Part shown: piece after piece, positions 35,764-45,192 of the stretch
Numbering within the stretch: position 1 is the stretch's first letter
Layout: every line of letters begins with the position of its first letter
Assembly: GCF_014694385.1 (NCBI RefSeq)
Contig: NZ_JAAOCA010000003.1
Span: forward strand, 180,255-244,254
From: Pseudomonas typographi
Lineage (GTDB): Bacteria; Pseudomonadota; Gammaproteobacteria; Pseudomonadales; Pseudomonadaceae
Length of the DNA stretch: 64,000 nucleotides
Direction: 5' to 3'
The notes under the pieces: model-generated
What the model saw: the letters and a program-made list of their open reading frames with translations, nothing else
What the model was told of the DNA's origin: nothing
Databases searched by the model: none
Translations under genes and position numbers: made by a program

Positions 35764-35776
35764 TGAATCCCATTCA
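35764..35776. promoter_or_regulatory. MetR-like binding site upstream of metH
   Basis: TGAA-TCCCA-TTCA matches the MetR consensus TGAA-N5-TTCA, inside a longer perfect inverted repeat CATGAAT-CCC-ATTCATG (35762-35778). It lies 82 bp before the metH start and about 40 bp upstream of a TATGAT -10-like hexamer (35816-35821), a position suitable for an activator. In enteric bacteria MetR activates metH and metE with homocysteine as co-effector; that is the basis for the proposal. Confidence 0.55.
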
Positions 35777-35857
35777 TGCAGCAGCCACAGAGGCTCAAAA
35801 ACGCTTCAGCTTTGCTATGATCAGCGCCTTTCACCGGTTTATTGCAGAGTTTCCCTC

Positions 35858-38800
35858 ATGCCCGATCGCAGCGCCCGCCGCCAGGCACTTCAGCACGCCC
35901 TTTCGCAACGTATCCTGATCCTCGATGGTGGCATGGGGACCATGATCCAGAGCTACAAGCTGCAAGAGGCCGACTACCGCGGCGAGCGTTTCGCCGACTG
36001 GCCCAGCGACGTGAAGGGTAATAACGACCTGCTGCTGCTCACACGCCCTGAAGTGATCGGCGAAATCGAGAAGGCCTACCTCGATGCCGGGGCCGACATT
36101 CTCGAAACCAACACCTTCAACGCCACCCGCGTGTCGCAGGCCGACTACGGCATGGAAGCGCTGGTGTATGAACTCAATGTCGAGGGCGCGCGCATCGCAC
36201 GCCAGGTGGCCGACGCCAAAACCCTGGAAACCCCCGACAGACCGCGCTTCGTTGCCGGCGTGCTAGGCCCCACCAGCCGCACCTGCTCGCTCTCCCCTGA
36301 CGTGAACGACCCGGGCTATCGCAACGTGACCTTCGACGAACTGGTCGAAAACTACACTGAGGCCACCCGCGGCCTGATCGAAGGCGGTGCCGACCTGATC
36401 CTGATCGAAACCATCTTCGATACGCTCAACGCCAAGGCGGCGATTTTCGCGGTGCAAGGGGTGTTCGAAGAAACCGGCGTCGAGCTGCCGATCATGATCA
36501 GCGGCACCATCACCGACGCCTCTGGCCGCACGCTTTCTGGGCAAACCACCGAGGCGTTTTGGAATTCGGTGCGCCACGCTCAACCTCTGTCGGTGGGGTT
36601 GAACTGCGCGCTCGGGGCCAAGGAACTGCGCCCCTACCTGGCCGAGCTATCGGCCAAAGCGGGCACCTACGTCTCTGCCCACCCCAACGCTGGCCTGCCT
36701 AACGCCTTTGGCGAGTACGACGAAACCGCGGCGCAAATGGCCGCGGTGGTCGAAGAGTTCGCCAGTGCCGGGCTGCTGAACATTATCGGCGGTTGCTGCG
36801 GCACCACCCCAGCGCACATTCGGGCCATCGCTGACGCGGTGGCCAAATACCCCCCGCGCAGCATTCCCGAGATCCCCCGTGCTTGCCGGTTGTCCGGCCT
36901 CGAACCCTTCACCATCGACCGCCAATCGCTGTTCGTGAATGTGGGTGAGCGCACCAATATCACCGGCTCCGCCAAATTCGCCCGGCTGATCCGTGAAGAG
37001 CTGTACAGCGAAGCGCTGGAGGTGGCCCAGCAGCAAGTTGAAGCCGGCGCGCAAGTGATCGACATCAACATGGACGAGGGCATGCTCGATTCGAAGGCGG
37101 CCATGGTCACCTTCCTCAACCTGATCGCCTCCGAGCCGGACATCTCCCGCGTGCCGATCATGATCGACTCGTCCAAATGGGAAGTGATCGAAGCAGGCCT
37201 CAAATGCATCCAGGGCAAGGGCATCGTCAACTCCATCTCCATGAAGGAAGGCGTCGAGGCCTTCAAGCACCACGCCCGCCTGTGCAAGCGCTATGGCGCC
37301 GCGGTGGTGGTGATGGCCTTCGACGAACAGGGCCAGGCCGACACCGAAGCGCGCAAAACCCAGATCTGCAAACGCTCCTACGACATCCTCGTCAACGAGG
37401 TGGGCTTCCCGCCGGAAGACATCATCTTCGACCCAAACATCTTCGCCGTGGCCACCGGCATCGACGAGCACAACAACTACGCCGTCGATTTCATCAACGC
37501 CTGTGCTTATATCCGCGACCACCTGCCCTACGCCCTCAGTTCCGGCGGTGTGTCGAACGTGTCGTTCTCTTTCCGTGGTAACAACTCGGTGCGTGAGGCC
37601 ATCCACTCGGTATTCCTGTACCACGCGATCAAGAACGGCCTGGCCATGGGCATCGTCAACGCCGGCCAGTTGGAAATCTACGACGAAATCCCCGCCGAGT
37701 TGCGTAACAAGGTCGAAGACGTGGTGCTCAACCGCAACCCCGACGCCACCGAAGCGCTGCTGGCCATCGCCGACCAGTTCAAGGGCGGCGGCGCCGTCAA
37801 GGAAGCCGAAACCGAAGAGTGGCGTAGCTTCCCTGTGGAAAAACGCCTGGAACATGCGCTGGTCAAGGGCATTACCACCTGGATCGTAGAAGACACCGAA
37901 GCCTGCCGCCAGCAGTGCACGCGCCCGATCGAAGTGATCGAAGGCCCCTTGATGGCCGGGATGAACGTGGTCGGCGACCTGTTCGGCTCCGGCAAGATGT
38001 TCCTGCCGCAGGTGGTGAAGTCGGCGCGGGTGATGAAACAGGCGGTGGCCCATTTGATCCCCTTCATCGAAGCGGAGAAAGGCGACAAGCCCGAGGCGAA
38101 GGGCAAGATCCTCATGGCCACGGTCAAGGGCGACGTACATGACATCGGCAAGAACATCGTCGGTGTGGTGCTTGGCTGCAACGGCTATGACGTCGTCGAT
38201 CTGGGGGTGATGGTGCCGGCGGAGAAGATCCTGCAAACCGCCCGTGAACAAAAGTGCGACATCATTGGCCTGTCGGGCCTGATTACCCCCTCGCTCGACG
38301 AAATGGTCCAAGTTGCCCGCGAAATGCAGCGCCAGGGCTTTACCCTGCCGTTGATGATCGGTGGCGCAACCACGTCCAAGGCGCATACCGCGGTCAAGAT
38401 CGAGCCCGGCTACCGCAACGATGCGGTGGTGTACGTGACCGACGCCTCGCGCGCGGTGGGTGTGGCCACGCAGTTGCTGTCCAAGGAGTTAAAGGCCGGT
38501 TTCGTGGAACGTACCCGCGCCGACTACGCCCAGGTGCGTGAACGCACCGCTGCACGCAACAGCCGTAGCGAACGCCTACCCTATGCCGACGCGCTCAAGG
38601 CCAAGGCCGGCTTCGACTGGGCCAGCTACCGGCCGGCCCAACCGAGCTTTACCGGGGTGCGCGTGCTCGATGATATCGACCTGGCCACCCTGGCCGAGTA
38701 CATCGACTGGACGCCGTTCTTCATTTCTTGGGACCTGGCCGGCAAATACCCGCGCATCCTCACCGACGAGGTGGTGGGTGAGGCCGCCACGGCGCTGTTC

Positions 38801-39556
38801 AGCGATGCCCAAGCCATGCTGCGCAAATTGATCGACGAAAAGCTGATCAAGGCCCGCGCGGTGGTGGGTTTTTGGCCGGCCAACCAGGTCGACGACGACG
38901 ATATACAACTGTTCGATGACCAGGGCGCCCCCTTGGCCAAGCTGCACCACCTGCGCCAGCAAACCATCAAACCCGACGGCAAGCCAAACCTGTGCCTGGC
39001 CGACTTCGTCGCGCCGCAAAGCAGCGGCCTGACGGACTACGTAGGCGGCTTCATCACCACCGCCGGCATTGGCGCCGATGAATTGGCCAAGCACTACCAG
39101 GACCAAGGCGACGACTACAACTCGATCATGGTCAAGGCCCTGGCCGACCGTTTGGCCGAGGCCTGCGCCGAATGGCTGCACCAACGCGTGCGCAAGGAGT
39201 TCTGGGGCTACGCCGCGCAGGAGGCGCTGGACAACGACGCCTTGATTCGTGAGCAGTACCAGGGCATTCGCCCGGCCCCTGGCTACCCAGCCTGCCCGGA
39301 CCACACCGAAAAAGCCACGCTGTTCGCCTTGCTCGATGAAAACAACCAGAGCGGCGTCACCCTCACTGAGCACTTTGCCATGTTCCCCACCGCTGCTGTC
39401 AGCGGCTGGTACTTCGCCCACCCGCAGGCGCAGTACTTCGCTGTGGGCAAGGTCGACAAGGACCAAATCGAGGCCTACTCCAAGCGCAAGGCGCAGCCGG
39501 TGAGCGTGAGCGAACGGTGGTTGTCGCCGAATTTGGGTTATGACCCTGTACCTTAA
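35858..39556 (+). CDS. metH: B12-dependent methionine synthase
   Basis: A 1232-residue four-module enzyme that transfers methyl from methyltetrahydrofolate to homocysteine through cobalamin. The homocysteine domain begins [14 protein letters not shown] and ends with the zinc-ligand pair in [10 protein letters not shown]; the folate domain begins near [13 protein letters not shown]; the B12 domain has the histidine ligand in [13 protein letters not shown]; the C-terminal SAM-dependent reactivation domain contains [12 protein letters not shown]. Length matches E. coli MetH (1227). A MetR-like site is upstream. Cobalamin genes cobE-cobM lie nearby. Confidence 0.98.
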   Translation: MPDRSARRQALQHALSQRILILDGGMGTMIQSYKLQEADYRGERFADWPSDVKGNNDLLLLTRPEVIGEIEKAYLDAGADILETNTFNATRVSQADYGMEALVYELNVEGARIARQVADAKTLETPDRPRFVAGVLGPTSRTCSLSPDVNDPGYRNVTFDELVENYTEATRGLIEGGADLILIETIFDTLNAKAAIFAVQGVFEETGVELPIMISGTITDASGRTLSGQTTEAFWNSVRHAQPLSVGLNCALGAKELRPYLAELSAKAGTYVSAHPNAGLPNAFGEYDETAAQMAAVVEEFASAGLLNIIGGCCGTTPAHIRAIADAVAKYPPRSIPEIPRACRLSGLEPFTIDRQSLFVNVGERTNITGSAKFARLIREELYSEALEVAQQQVEAGAQVIDINMDEGMLDSKAAMVTFLNLIASEPDISRVPIMIDSSKWEVIEAGLKCIQGKGIVNSISMKEGVEAFKHHARLCKRYGAAVVVMAFDEQGQADTEARKTQICKRSYDILVNEVGFPPEDIIFDPNIFAVATGIDEHNNYAVDFINACAYIRDHLPYALSSGGVSNVSFSFRGNNSVREAIHSVFLYHAIKNGLAMGIVNAGQLEIYDEIPAELRNKVEDVVLNRNPDATEALLAIADQFKGGGAVKEAETEEWRSFPVEKRLEHALVKGITTWIVEDTEACRQQCTRPIEVIEGPLMAGMNVVGDLFGSGKMFLPQVVKSARVMKQAVAHLIPFIEAEKGDKPEAKGKILMATVKGDVHDIGKNIVGVVLGCNGYDVVDLGVMVPAEKILQTAREQKCDIIGLSGLITPSLDEMVQVAREMQRQGFTLPLMIGGATTSKAHTAVKIEPGYRNDAVVYVTDASRAVGVATQLLSKELKAGFVERTRADYAQVRERTAARNSRSERLPYADALKAKAGFDWASYRPAQPSFTGVRVLDDIDLATLAEYIDWTPFFISWDLAGKYPRILTDEVVGEAATALFSDAQAMLRKLIDEKLIKARAVVGFWPANQVDDDDIQLFDDQGAPLAKLHHLRQQTIKPDGKPNLCLADFVAPQSSGLTDYVGGFITTAGIGADELAKHYQDQGDDYNSIMVKALADRLAEACAEWLHQRVRKEFWGYAAQEALDNDALIREQYQGIRPAPGYPACPDHTEKATLFALLDENNQSGVTLTEHFAMFPTAAVSGWYFAHPQAQYFAVGKVDKDQIEAYSKRKAQPVSVSERWLSPNLGYDPVP

Positions 39557-40518
39557 GGCACCAACACGACTTTCTCGCTACTGCCCGCCTCCACCGCCCG
39601 GTATTGCCCCAGCGCATTGCCGAGCGGTACTGCGCGGATATGCTGGGGCACCGGCAACACGCCGCGGTCGAAGTCGGCCCCAAACTGCCGGAGCATCGCC
39701 GCGCACTGTACCGTGTCGTACAGCAGCGAATTCACCCCCACCAGCACGCCGCCTTTGCGGTACAGCGCCAACGCCGGGAACGCCACCATACCGTCGGCCG
39801 GGGCGGCGATGATGCCGACCCGGCCGAACGGGGCCAGTGCGCTCACCGCTGCCGGCAGCCAGAAGCCGGTAGTGTCGAAGATCACTTCCGCGCCGCCCGG
39901 CCATATGGCCTGCACCTGTGCGGCCAATTGCTCGGGCGCGGCCAGCAGCAGCAGCAGCACCTCGAAGCCCTGATCACGCAGCGCCTGCGCCTGTTCGGGC
40001 CGGCGCACCGCCGCCAGCACCCGCGCGCCCCGCACCTTGGCCAGCGCCAAGGCAGCGCTGCCTACTGCACCCTTGGCGCCGAGCACCAAAAAGGTGGTGC
40101 CGGCCGCCACGACGCAGCGCTCGACCGCGTCCCAGGCAGTGGTATAGGGCACGCCAAGGCTCGCGGCCTGCACAAAACTGAGCGCTTGCGGCTTTACCGC
40201 TACCCCGCCCGCCGGCACCGCCAGGTAGCGGGCATGGGCGCCATCACGGGTAAAACCCGGCCCCCTGCCGGTACCCCATACTGGCCGCCCTACCCACTCG
40301 GCGGGGCCTTGTTCCACCACCCCGGCGAAATCGCGCCCCGGCACCCGCGGCAAGGTAGTGTAAGGAAAGCGTCCGAGCACATTTTTCACGTCGCTGGGAT
40401 TCAGGCCAGCCGCCTCTACCCGCACCAGTAGCTCGCCTTCGGCCGGTACGGGTCTAGGTAGGTCCACCAAGCGCAGGTGGTCCAAGCTCCCGGTGGCGGT
40501 AAATTGCAGCGCTTGCAT
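39553..40518 (-). CDS. zinc-independent quinone oxidoreductase-like MDR protein
   Basis: A 321-residue medium-chain dehydrogenase/reductase. The catalytic domain has [12 protein letters not shown] and [15 protein letters not shown]; the nucleotide-binding loop is [18 protein letters not shown]. Zinc-ligand cysteines are missing, which places it with quinone oxidoreductase-like NADPH enzymes. Its 3' end overlaps the metH 3' end by 4 bp in convergent orientation. An AraC regulator gene lies directly upstream on the same strand. Confidence 0.88.
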   Translation of the reverse strand: MQALQFTATGSLDHLRLVDLPRPVPAEGELLVRVEAAGLNPSDVKNVLGRFPYTTLPRVPGRDFAGVVEQGPAEWVGRPVWGTGRGPGFTRDGAHARYLAVPAGGVAVKPQALSFVQAASLGVPYTTAWDAVERCVVAAGTTFLVLGAKGAVGSAALALAKVRGARVLAAVRRPEQAQALRDQGFEVLLLLLAAPEQLAAQVQAIWPGGAEVIFDTTGFWLPAAVSALAPFGRVGIIAAPADGMVAFPALALYRKGGVLVGVNSLLYDTVQCAAMLRQFGADFDRGVLPVPQHIRAVPLGNALGQYRAVEAGSSEKVVLVP

Positions 40519-40587
40519 GGCGGTATCCTCTGGTTGAACAGGCCTACAAGCCTACCCACCCAGCACACCCGCTACCGGCCAGAGGCT

Positions 40588-41367
40588 TCAGCCAATCGGA
40601 CATACTGGGCCGCTTACCGCCGACGGCGCCACCCCCAGCGCGCGGCGATACATGTCGCTGAAGCTAGCCGGCGCATACCCCAACTGTGCGGCAATACGGC
40701 TTACCGGCACCCCCTGCAAACGTTGGGTGGTGGCATAGGCCAAGTGCACTTGCCGGCGCCACTCGGTAAAGCCTTGGCCTAACTGGGCCTTGAACAGGCG
40801 GGCCAAGGTGCGAGTGCTGGCGCCCACCTGCTCGGCATGCTGCTCGAATGAAACCACTAACGACGGTTCACGCAGCACCGCCTCGCATACCGCGCGCAGG
40901 CGCCGATCCCCCTGCGTAGGCAACGGTACCTGCATGCCGGCCGGCTGCGCCCGTTGCAGTGCCAGCACCAGCAGCGCATCCAGTGCTTGCTGGTACTCGC
41001 CAGGCTGGTCGCCTTGGGCCACCCGGGCGATGATCAACTCGCGCAACAGCGAGGGTACTTGCAGCACCCGCATCGTGCCACCCACCTCGGCCGCCAACGC
41101 TGGGCGCAGGTAAAGGTTGCGCAGTTGCAGGTCGCTGGCCACACGAATGCCGTGGGCCAGCCCTGGCGGCAACCACACTGCCCGCTGCGGCGGCACCACC
41201 AGCGCCGCCTCGGGGGTGTCTACCCACATCACGCCGCTCATGGCATACAGCAATTGGCCCCATGCGTGGCTGTGCGGTTCGATGCGCAGCCCACGCGGAT
41301 ACGTGCGCGCCAGCGGTTGCACGGGCGCACCGCGGGTGGGAAGTTCAGGAGGGGTAGCCAGGGCCAT
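40588..41367 (-). CDS. AraC-family transcriptional regulator
   Basis: A 259-residue regulator with an N-terminal cupin (HSHAWGQLLYAMSGVMWVDTP, then VVPPQRAVWLPPGLAHGIRV) and a C-terminal AraC helix-turn-helix pair (FEQHAEQVGASTRTLARLFKAQLG; GVPVSRIAAQLGYAPASFSDMYRRALG). I choose the ATG ending at 41367, where the cupin family start fits. It may control the oxidoreductase gene 69 bp downstream. Confidence 0.9.
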   Translation of the reverse strand: MALATPPELPTRGAPVQPLARTYPRGLRIEPHSHAWGQLLYAMSGVMWVDTPEAALVVPPQRAVWLPPGLAHGIRVASDLQLRNLYLRPALAAEVGGTMRVLQVPSLLRELIIARVAQGDQPGEYQQALDALLVLALQRAQPAGMQVPLPTQGDRRLRAVCEAVLREPSLVVSFEQHAEQVGASTRTLARLFKAQLGQGFTEWRRQVHLAYATTQRLQGVPVSRIAAQLGYAPASFSDMYRRALGVAPSAVSGPVCPIG

Positions 41368-41516
41368 AAAGTTGCTATCACCGATTCCAGTGCGGGCGGA
41401 ATGTTGCAGCGTTTCGCGCAAGCTGTGGCAATTAACCCGCGGCCCGGCAGCGAAAGGTACCGCCAAGGGGGGCAACCAACCATGGGGCGCCCCTCTAAAG
41501 CAAAGGCGCAGGCCGT

Positions 41517-41843
41517 TCAGCCCTCACCAGCTAACTGTTCGAACGCTTCCTCGACCTGGCCAACGTCGCCGGGGCGTACCAGCCGGGCCACTTCCTGGCC
41601 CTTGCGTAGAAACACCAAGGTCGGCCACAGCTTGACCCGAAACGCGCGGCCCAAGGGCCGGCCAGGGCCGTCTTCGATCTTATGGTGCTCGACCTGCGGG
41701 TACTCGGCGAACACTGGCGCCAACAACCGCTGCGCCGCCTGGCAGTGGCCGCACCAACCTGTGCCGAACTCCAGCACCTGCAAACCTTTATGCTGTTCTA
41801 CCGCAGCCCGGTCGAACGTCTCGGCGGTGTAGGTGGTCTGCAT
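41517..41843 (-). CDS. thioredoxin-family protein
   Basis: A 108-residue thioredoxin fold with active site C-G-H-C in FGTGWCGHCQAAQRLLAPVF and the cis-proline in VKLWPTLVFLRKG. The C-G-H-C dipeptide differs from the CGPC of standard thioredoxin and resembles disulfide isomerases or DsbA, suggesting a more oxidising potential. No signal peptide, so cytoplasmic. A good ribosome site (AAGGAG) precedes the ATG ending at 41843. Confidence 0.9.
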   Translation of the reverse strand: MQTTYTAETFDRAAVEQHKGLQVLEFGTGWCGHCQAAQRLLAPVFAEYPQVEHHKIEDGPGRPLGRAFRVKLWPTLVFLRKGQEVARLVRPGDVGQVEEAFEQLAGEG

Positions 41844-41877
41844 CTTTTGCTCCTTCTTCAGAACCATGGCCCAGCCC

Positions 41878-42011
41878 GTGTTGCAATAGAACAGCAGGCT
41901 AATGTGATGTTCCAGCATTGGCTGCACAATTTTACCGCGCCTACTGCTGCTGCGCCGCAGCGCGCAACAACAGTACTCACGCGTCAATGCCCGTGCGAAT
42001 CGCTGAAACAC
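41878..42011. repeat. degenerate copy C of the terminal inverted repeat element
   Basis: The right part (about 41965-42011) carries CAACAACAGTACTCAC, then GTCAATGCCCGTGCGAA and TGAAACAC, matching the right ends of copies A and B. The left end GTGTTGCA (41878-41885) is a one-mismatch complement of TGAAACAC. The interior is diverged and about 15 bp shorter. It lies between the thioredoxin and alcohol dehydrogenase genes. Confidence 0.5.
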
Positions 42012-42103
42012 AGCATGGCTGCAGTGTTCCAAGTGATTTCACGGTAAAGCGAGTGAGCGCCGGTATACTCAGCCCATTACCCACCCCTAGGAGATGATCC
42101 GCA

Positions 42104-43171
42104 ATGGTCAAGACCTACACCTACGCCGCCCAAGACCCGAAAGCCAAACTGGCGCCCTTCGTGATCGAACGGCGGGACCCGGGCGCGGATGACGTGCAAA
42201 TCGACATTCTCTACTGTGGCGTTTGCCACTCCGACCTGCACACGGCCCGCAATGAGTGGGCTAACACCCTGTACCCCTCGGTGCCGGGCCACGAAATCGT
42301 TGGCCGGGTGACCGCCGTCGGCGCCAATGTGAAAAATTTCAAGGTCGGCGACTTGGCGGGTGTGGGCTGCATGGTCGACAGTTGCCAGCAGTGCGCTTCG
42401 TGCAACGAAGGCGAAGAGCAATACTGCGAAAACGGGTTCACCGGCACCTACAACGGCCCGGTGTTCGGCGGCGAGAATACCTACGGGGGCTACAGCACCC
42501 AAATCGTGGTCAAGCAGCAGTTCGTGCTGCATATCGGCCACCCGGAAAAACACCTGGCGGCGGTCGCGCCTTTGCTCTGCGCCGGCATCACCACCTACTC
42601 ACCGCTGGCTCACTGGAAAACCGGGCCCGGTAAAAAAGTTGGCATCGTCGGCCTCGGCGGCCTGGGCCACATGGGGGTGAAGATCGCGGCGGCCATGGGC
42701 GCGCACGTGGTGCTGTTCACCACTTCCGAAAGTAAGCGCGCCGACGGCCTGCGCCTGGGCGCCAAGGAAGTGGTGGTGTCGAAGAACCCCGAAGAGATGG
42801 CGCAGCACGCCAGCAGCTTCGATTTTATCCTCAACACCGTCGCCGCCCCGCATAACCTGGACCCGTTCCTGAACTTGCTCAAGCGCGACGGCACCATGAC
42901 CCTGGTGGGCGCCCCGGAACACCCGCACCCCTCGCCTACGGTGTTCAACCTGATTTTCAAGCGCCGCAGCATCGCAGGCTCGCTGATCGGCGGCATTCGC
43001 GAAACCCAGGAAATGCTCGACTTCTGCGCCAAGCACAACATCGTCTCGGACATCGAGCAGATCGACATCAACTACATCAACGACGCTTACGAGCGCATGC
43101 TCAAAAGTGACGTGAAGTACCGTTTCGTGATCGACATCGCATCGCTGAAGAAGGAAGCCGAAGCGGCGTGA
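42104..43171 (+). CDS. zinc-dependent NAD(P)-alcohol/aldehyde dehydrogenase (YahK/CAD-like)
   Basis: A 355-residue zinc MDR enzyme. Catalytic zinc ligands are Cys in CGVCHSDLH and His in VPGHEIVG; the structural zinc is held by the four cysteines in CQQCASCNEGEEQYC; the cofactor loop is GIVGLGGLGHMGVKIA. This matches the cinnamyl-alcohol-dehydrogenase-like YahK/AdhC branch that reduces aldehydes with NADPH. GGAG lies 9 bp upstream of the ATG. It is a single gene, followed by a hairpin at 43187-43217. Confidence 0.93.
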   Translation: MVKTYTYAAQDPKAKLAPFVIERRDPGADDVQIDILYCGVCHSDLHTARNEWANTLYPSVPGHEIVGRVTAVGANVKNFKVGDLAGVGCMVDSCQQCASCNEGEEQYCENGFTGTYNGPVFGGENTYGGYSTQIVVKQQFVLHIGHPEKHLAAVAPLLCAGITTYSPLAHWKTGPGKKVGIVGLGGLGHMGVKIAAAMGAHVVLFTTSESKRADGLRLGAKEVVVSKNPEEMAQHASSFDFILNTVAAPHNLDPFLNLLKRDGTMTLVGAPEHPHPSPTVFNLIFKRRSIAGSLIGGIRETQEMLDFCAKHNIVSDIEQIDINYINDAYERMLKSDVKYRFVIDIASLKKEAEAA

Positions 43172-43186
43172 CACCTTGGTAAAAAA

Positions 43187-43217
43187 ACCGCCGGGCGCTG
43201 GCAGCAGCCCCGGCGGT
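43187..43217. terminator. hairpin with its T tract on the minus strand
   Basis: CCGCCGGG (43188-43195) and CCCGGCGG (43209-43216) form a perfect stem, extended by an A-T pair. Seven A residues precede it (43181-43187) but no T run follows on the plus strand, so the canonical terminator geometry is for minus-strand transcripts. It may still end the dehydrogenase mRNA by the hairpin alone. Confidence 0.6.
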
Positions 43218-43468
43218 AAGATTGATTGAAGGAGCAATCGTTGAGCAGCATACCCCTGCCCTTCGCCCGCTAAGTGAAAGTCGGTTCATGCCTGATGAAG
43301 GCGCACGGACCGTACTTCGCCCCACCCCAGGCTGATCAGCACCGCCCAGCGGCGATGCATTCTTCGGCTCATACCCGGTTCGTGGCAGGTCGTTTACTTC
43401 GCCAGCATTTGACGGCCGCGATCACCTTGCGCAAGCTAGGCGGCTTTGTTCCATCGGAGCCTGCCACC

Positions 43469-44626
43469 GTGCTTTTTGCTTTGTGTACCTCTTTGCGCTT
43501 AGGGCGCGCCCTGCCCCTGGTATTGGCTTGCGCCCTGTTCGCCGGCTGCGACAGGGGCAAGGTGCCGCCCGCACCCACCACCTACGCCCCAGCACAGTGG
43601 CAAGACCTACCCACTACCAGCGATACCGAACTGGCCGCAGGCTTCGCCGCCTGGCGCACGGGTTGCGCAAAGCTCACCCGTGACCCGGTGTGGGCGCCGG
43701 TGTGCGCCAGCGCCATGCAAGTGCCGGCCGAGGCCCAGGCCATCCGCGCCTTCCTGCAGGCGCAGTTGCAGGTGTACAGCCTGCGCTCAGCGGCTGGCGC
43801 CGAGGGGTTGATTACCGGTTATTACGAACCGGTGTACAGCGGTTCGCTCACCCGCGATGCCGAGCACACCGTGCCGGTGTATGGCGTGCCCGACGACCTG
43901 ATCGTGGTGGCCCTGGACAGCGTTTACCCAGAGCTTAAGGGCAAGCGCCTGCGCGGTCGCCTGGAGGGCCACGTGCTCAAACCTTACGACGACGCCGCCA
44001 CCTTGCGTGCCCGCGGCGCTAATGCGCCGGTGCTGGCCTGGCTGGAGAACCCCATGGACCTGCAATTTATGCAGATCCAAGGGTCTGGCCGTGTGCAATT
44101 GGAAAGCGGCCGGCAACTGCGCATCGGCTACGCCGATCAAAACGGTTACCCGTACAAGCCAGTGGGCCGTTGGTTGGTCGAACAGGGGCAAGTGCCCAAG
44201 GAAGAAATCAGCATGGCGCGTATCCGCGCCTGGGCCGATGCCAACCCACAGCGGCTGAACGAGTTGCTCGACAGCAACCCTAGCTATGTGTTCTTCAGCA
44301 CCCGCCCGGACAGCAACGAGGGCCCGCGCGGCTCGCTCAATGTGCCACTTACTGCCGGCTACAGTGTTGCTATCGACCGCAAGGTGATCGCGCTGGGCAG
44401 CCTGCTGTGGCTGGGCACCACCCGCCCGGATGGCAGCCCGGTCAGCCGCCCGGTTGCCGCCCAAGACACCGGCGGCGCCATTGCCGGTGAAGTACGCGCC
44501 GACCTGTTCTGGGGCACGGGCGATGCCGCTGGGGAACTGGCCGGCAACATGAAACAGCGTGGGCAGCTCTGGCTGCTGTGGCCCAAGGGCGCAGCCTTGC
44601 CTGCGGTGCCGGCAGTGGCGCCCTGA
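43469..44626 (+). CDS. mltA: membrane-bound lytic murein transglycosylase A
   Basis: A 385-residue lipoprotein. I choose the GTG at 43469, with GGAG 9 bp upstream, giving a signal peptide ending in the lipobox LFAGC. The MltA domain follows with GLITGYYEPVYSGS, and the C-terminal 3D domain has QDTGGAIAGEVRADLFWG with its three conserved aspartates. The enzyme cleaves the MurNAc-GlcNAc bond of peptidoglycan forming 1,6-anhydro ends. A longer in-frame start at 43274 would destroy the signal peptide. Confidence 0.93.
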   Translation: MLFALCTSLRLGRALPLVLACALFAGCDRGKVPPAPTTYAPAQWQDLPTTSDTELAAGFAAWRTGCAKLTRDPVWAPVCASAMQVPAEAQAIRAFLQAQLQVYSLRSAAGAEGLITGYYEPVYSGSLTRDAEHTVPVYGVPDDLIVVALDSVYPELKGKRLRGRLEGHVLKPYDDAATLRARGANAPVLAWLENPMDLQFMQIQGSGRVQLESGRQLRIGYADQNGYPYKPVGRWLVEQGQVPKEEISMARIRAWADANPQRLNELLDSNPSYVFFSTRPDSNEGPRGSLNVPLTAGYSVAIDRKVIALGSLLWLGTTRPDGSPVSRPVAAQDTGGAIAGEVRADLFWGTGDAAGELAGNMKQRGQLWLLWPKGAALPAVPAVAP

Positions 44627-44703
44627 AGCAATGTCAGTGGGCCGGCGGAACGAACCTCGGCCCGATCGCTCCTAGTGGAATACCGCGTCACGGACATTAC
44701 CCC

Positions 44704-45192
44704 ATGCCTTCACCTACCCGCCGCTTGCTGCTCAAGGCTGTGCTCGCTGGCTATGCCACCGCCTGGCTGCCTACCGCGTGGGCGGCCCCCGGCGATGCCG
44801 GGCAAGCGGCCTTCCTTGATTTAAGCGCGCTGCTGGTGGGGCGCAGCTACGTTGACCCCGCGCAAGGCAAGCCGTTGTTCGAAGCGTTCAAGGCGCAGGC
44901 GGGGGACTTTCCCAACCGCTGCCTGGCACTGCTGGCGCAAATTCAGGCGCGGCAACTGGACCCCGCCACATTGCAGCGCGTGCTCGACGCCGAAGCCTCG
45001 CCCCTGGCCGCACTGCCGCGGCAGGTCGCGCGGGCCTGGTTGCAAGGCGTGGTGGGCAGCGGCACGAAGGCGCGCTGCCTGGCCTATGAAACCGCCCTGA
45101 ACGCGCAGATGGTCGGCGACGTACTACGCCCGCCCAGCTATGCCTACGGTGCCTACGGCAGCTGGGCCAGCGCGGAGCGCAGCGATGCCTGA
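44704..45192 (+). CDS. membrane-bound sugar/alcohol dehydrogenase small subunit
   Basis: A 162-residue exported protein. The N-terminus has a twin-arginine-like signal TRRLLLKAVLAGYATAWL (RR at 6-7) ending near AWA. The mature part resembles the small subunit of fructose/sorbitol/gluconate dehydrogenase complexes (FLDLSALLVGRSYVDP). Such subunits are co-exported with the flavoprotein. It overlaps the GMC flavoprotein gene by 8 bp. Confidence 0.82.
   Translation: MPSPTRRLLLKAVLAGYATAWLPTAWAAPGDAGQAAFLDLSALLVGRSYVDPAQGKPLFEAFKAQAGDFPNRCLALLAQIQARQLDPATLQRVLDAEASPLAALPRQVARAWLQGVVGSGTKARCLAYETALNAQMVGDVLRPPSYAYGAYGSWASAERSDA

Noticed and set aside
35641..35857. Possible SAH or cobalamin riboswitch before metH
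   Set aside because: I could not find the conserved core of either riboswitch; the only strong structure is the MetR-like dyad.
36647..38386. 579-codon open frame on the minus strand
   Set aside because: It lies entirely antisense to the folate and B12 domains of metH; long antisense frames are normal in GC-rich genes and the translation has no recognisable domain.
43101..43325. 74-codon minus-strand frame near the hairpin after the alcohol dehydrogenase
   Set aside because: Overlaps the dehydrogenase 3' end and the hairpin; translation is arginine/serine-rich without any motif or ribosome site.
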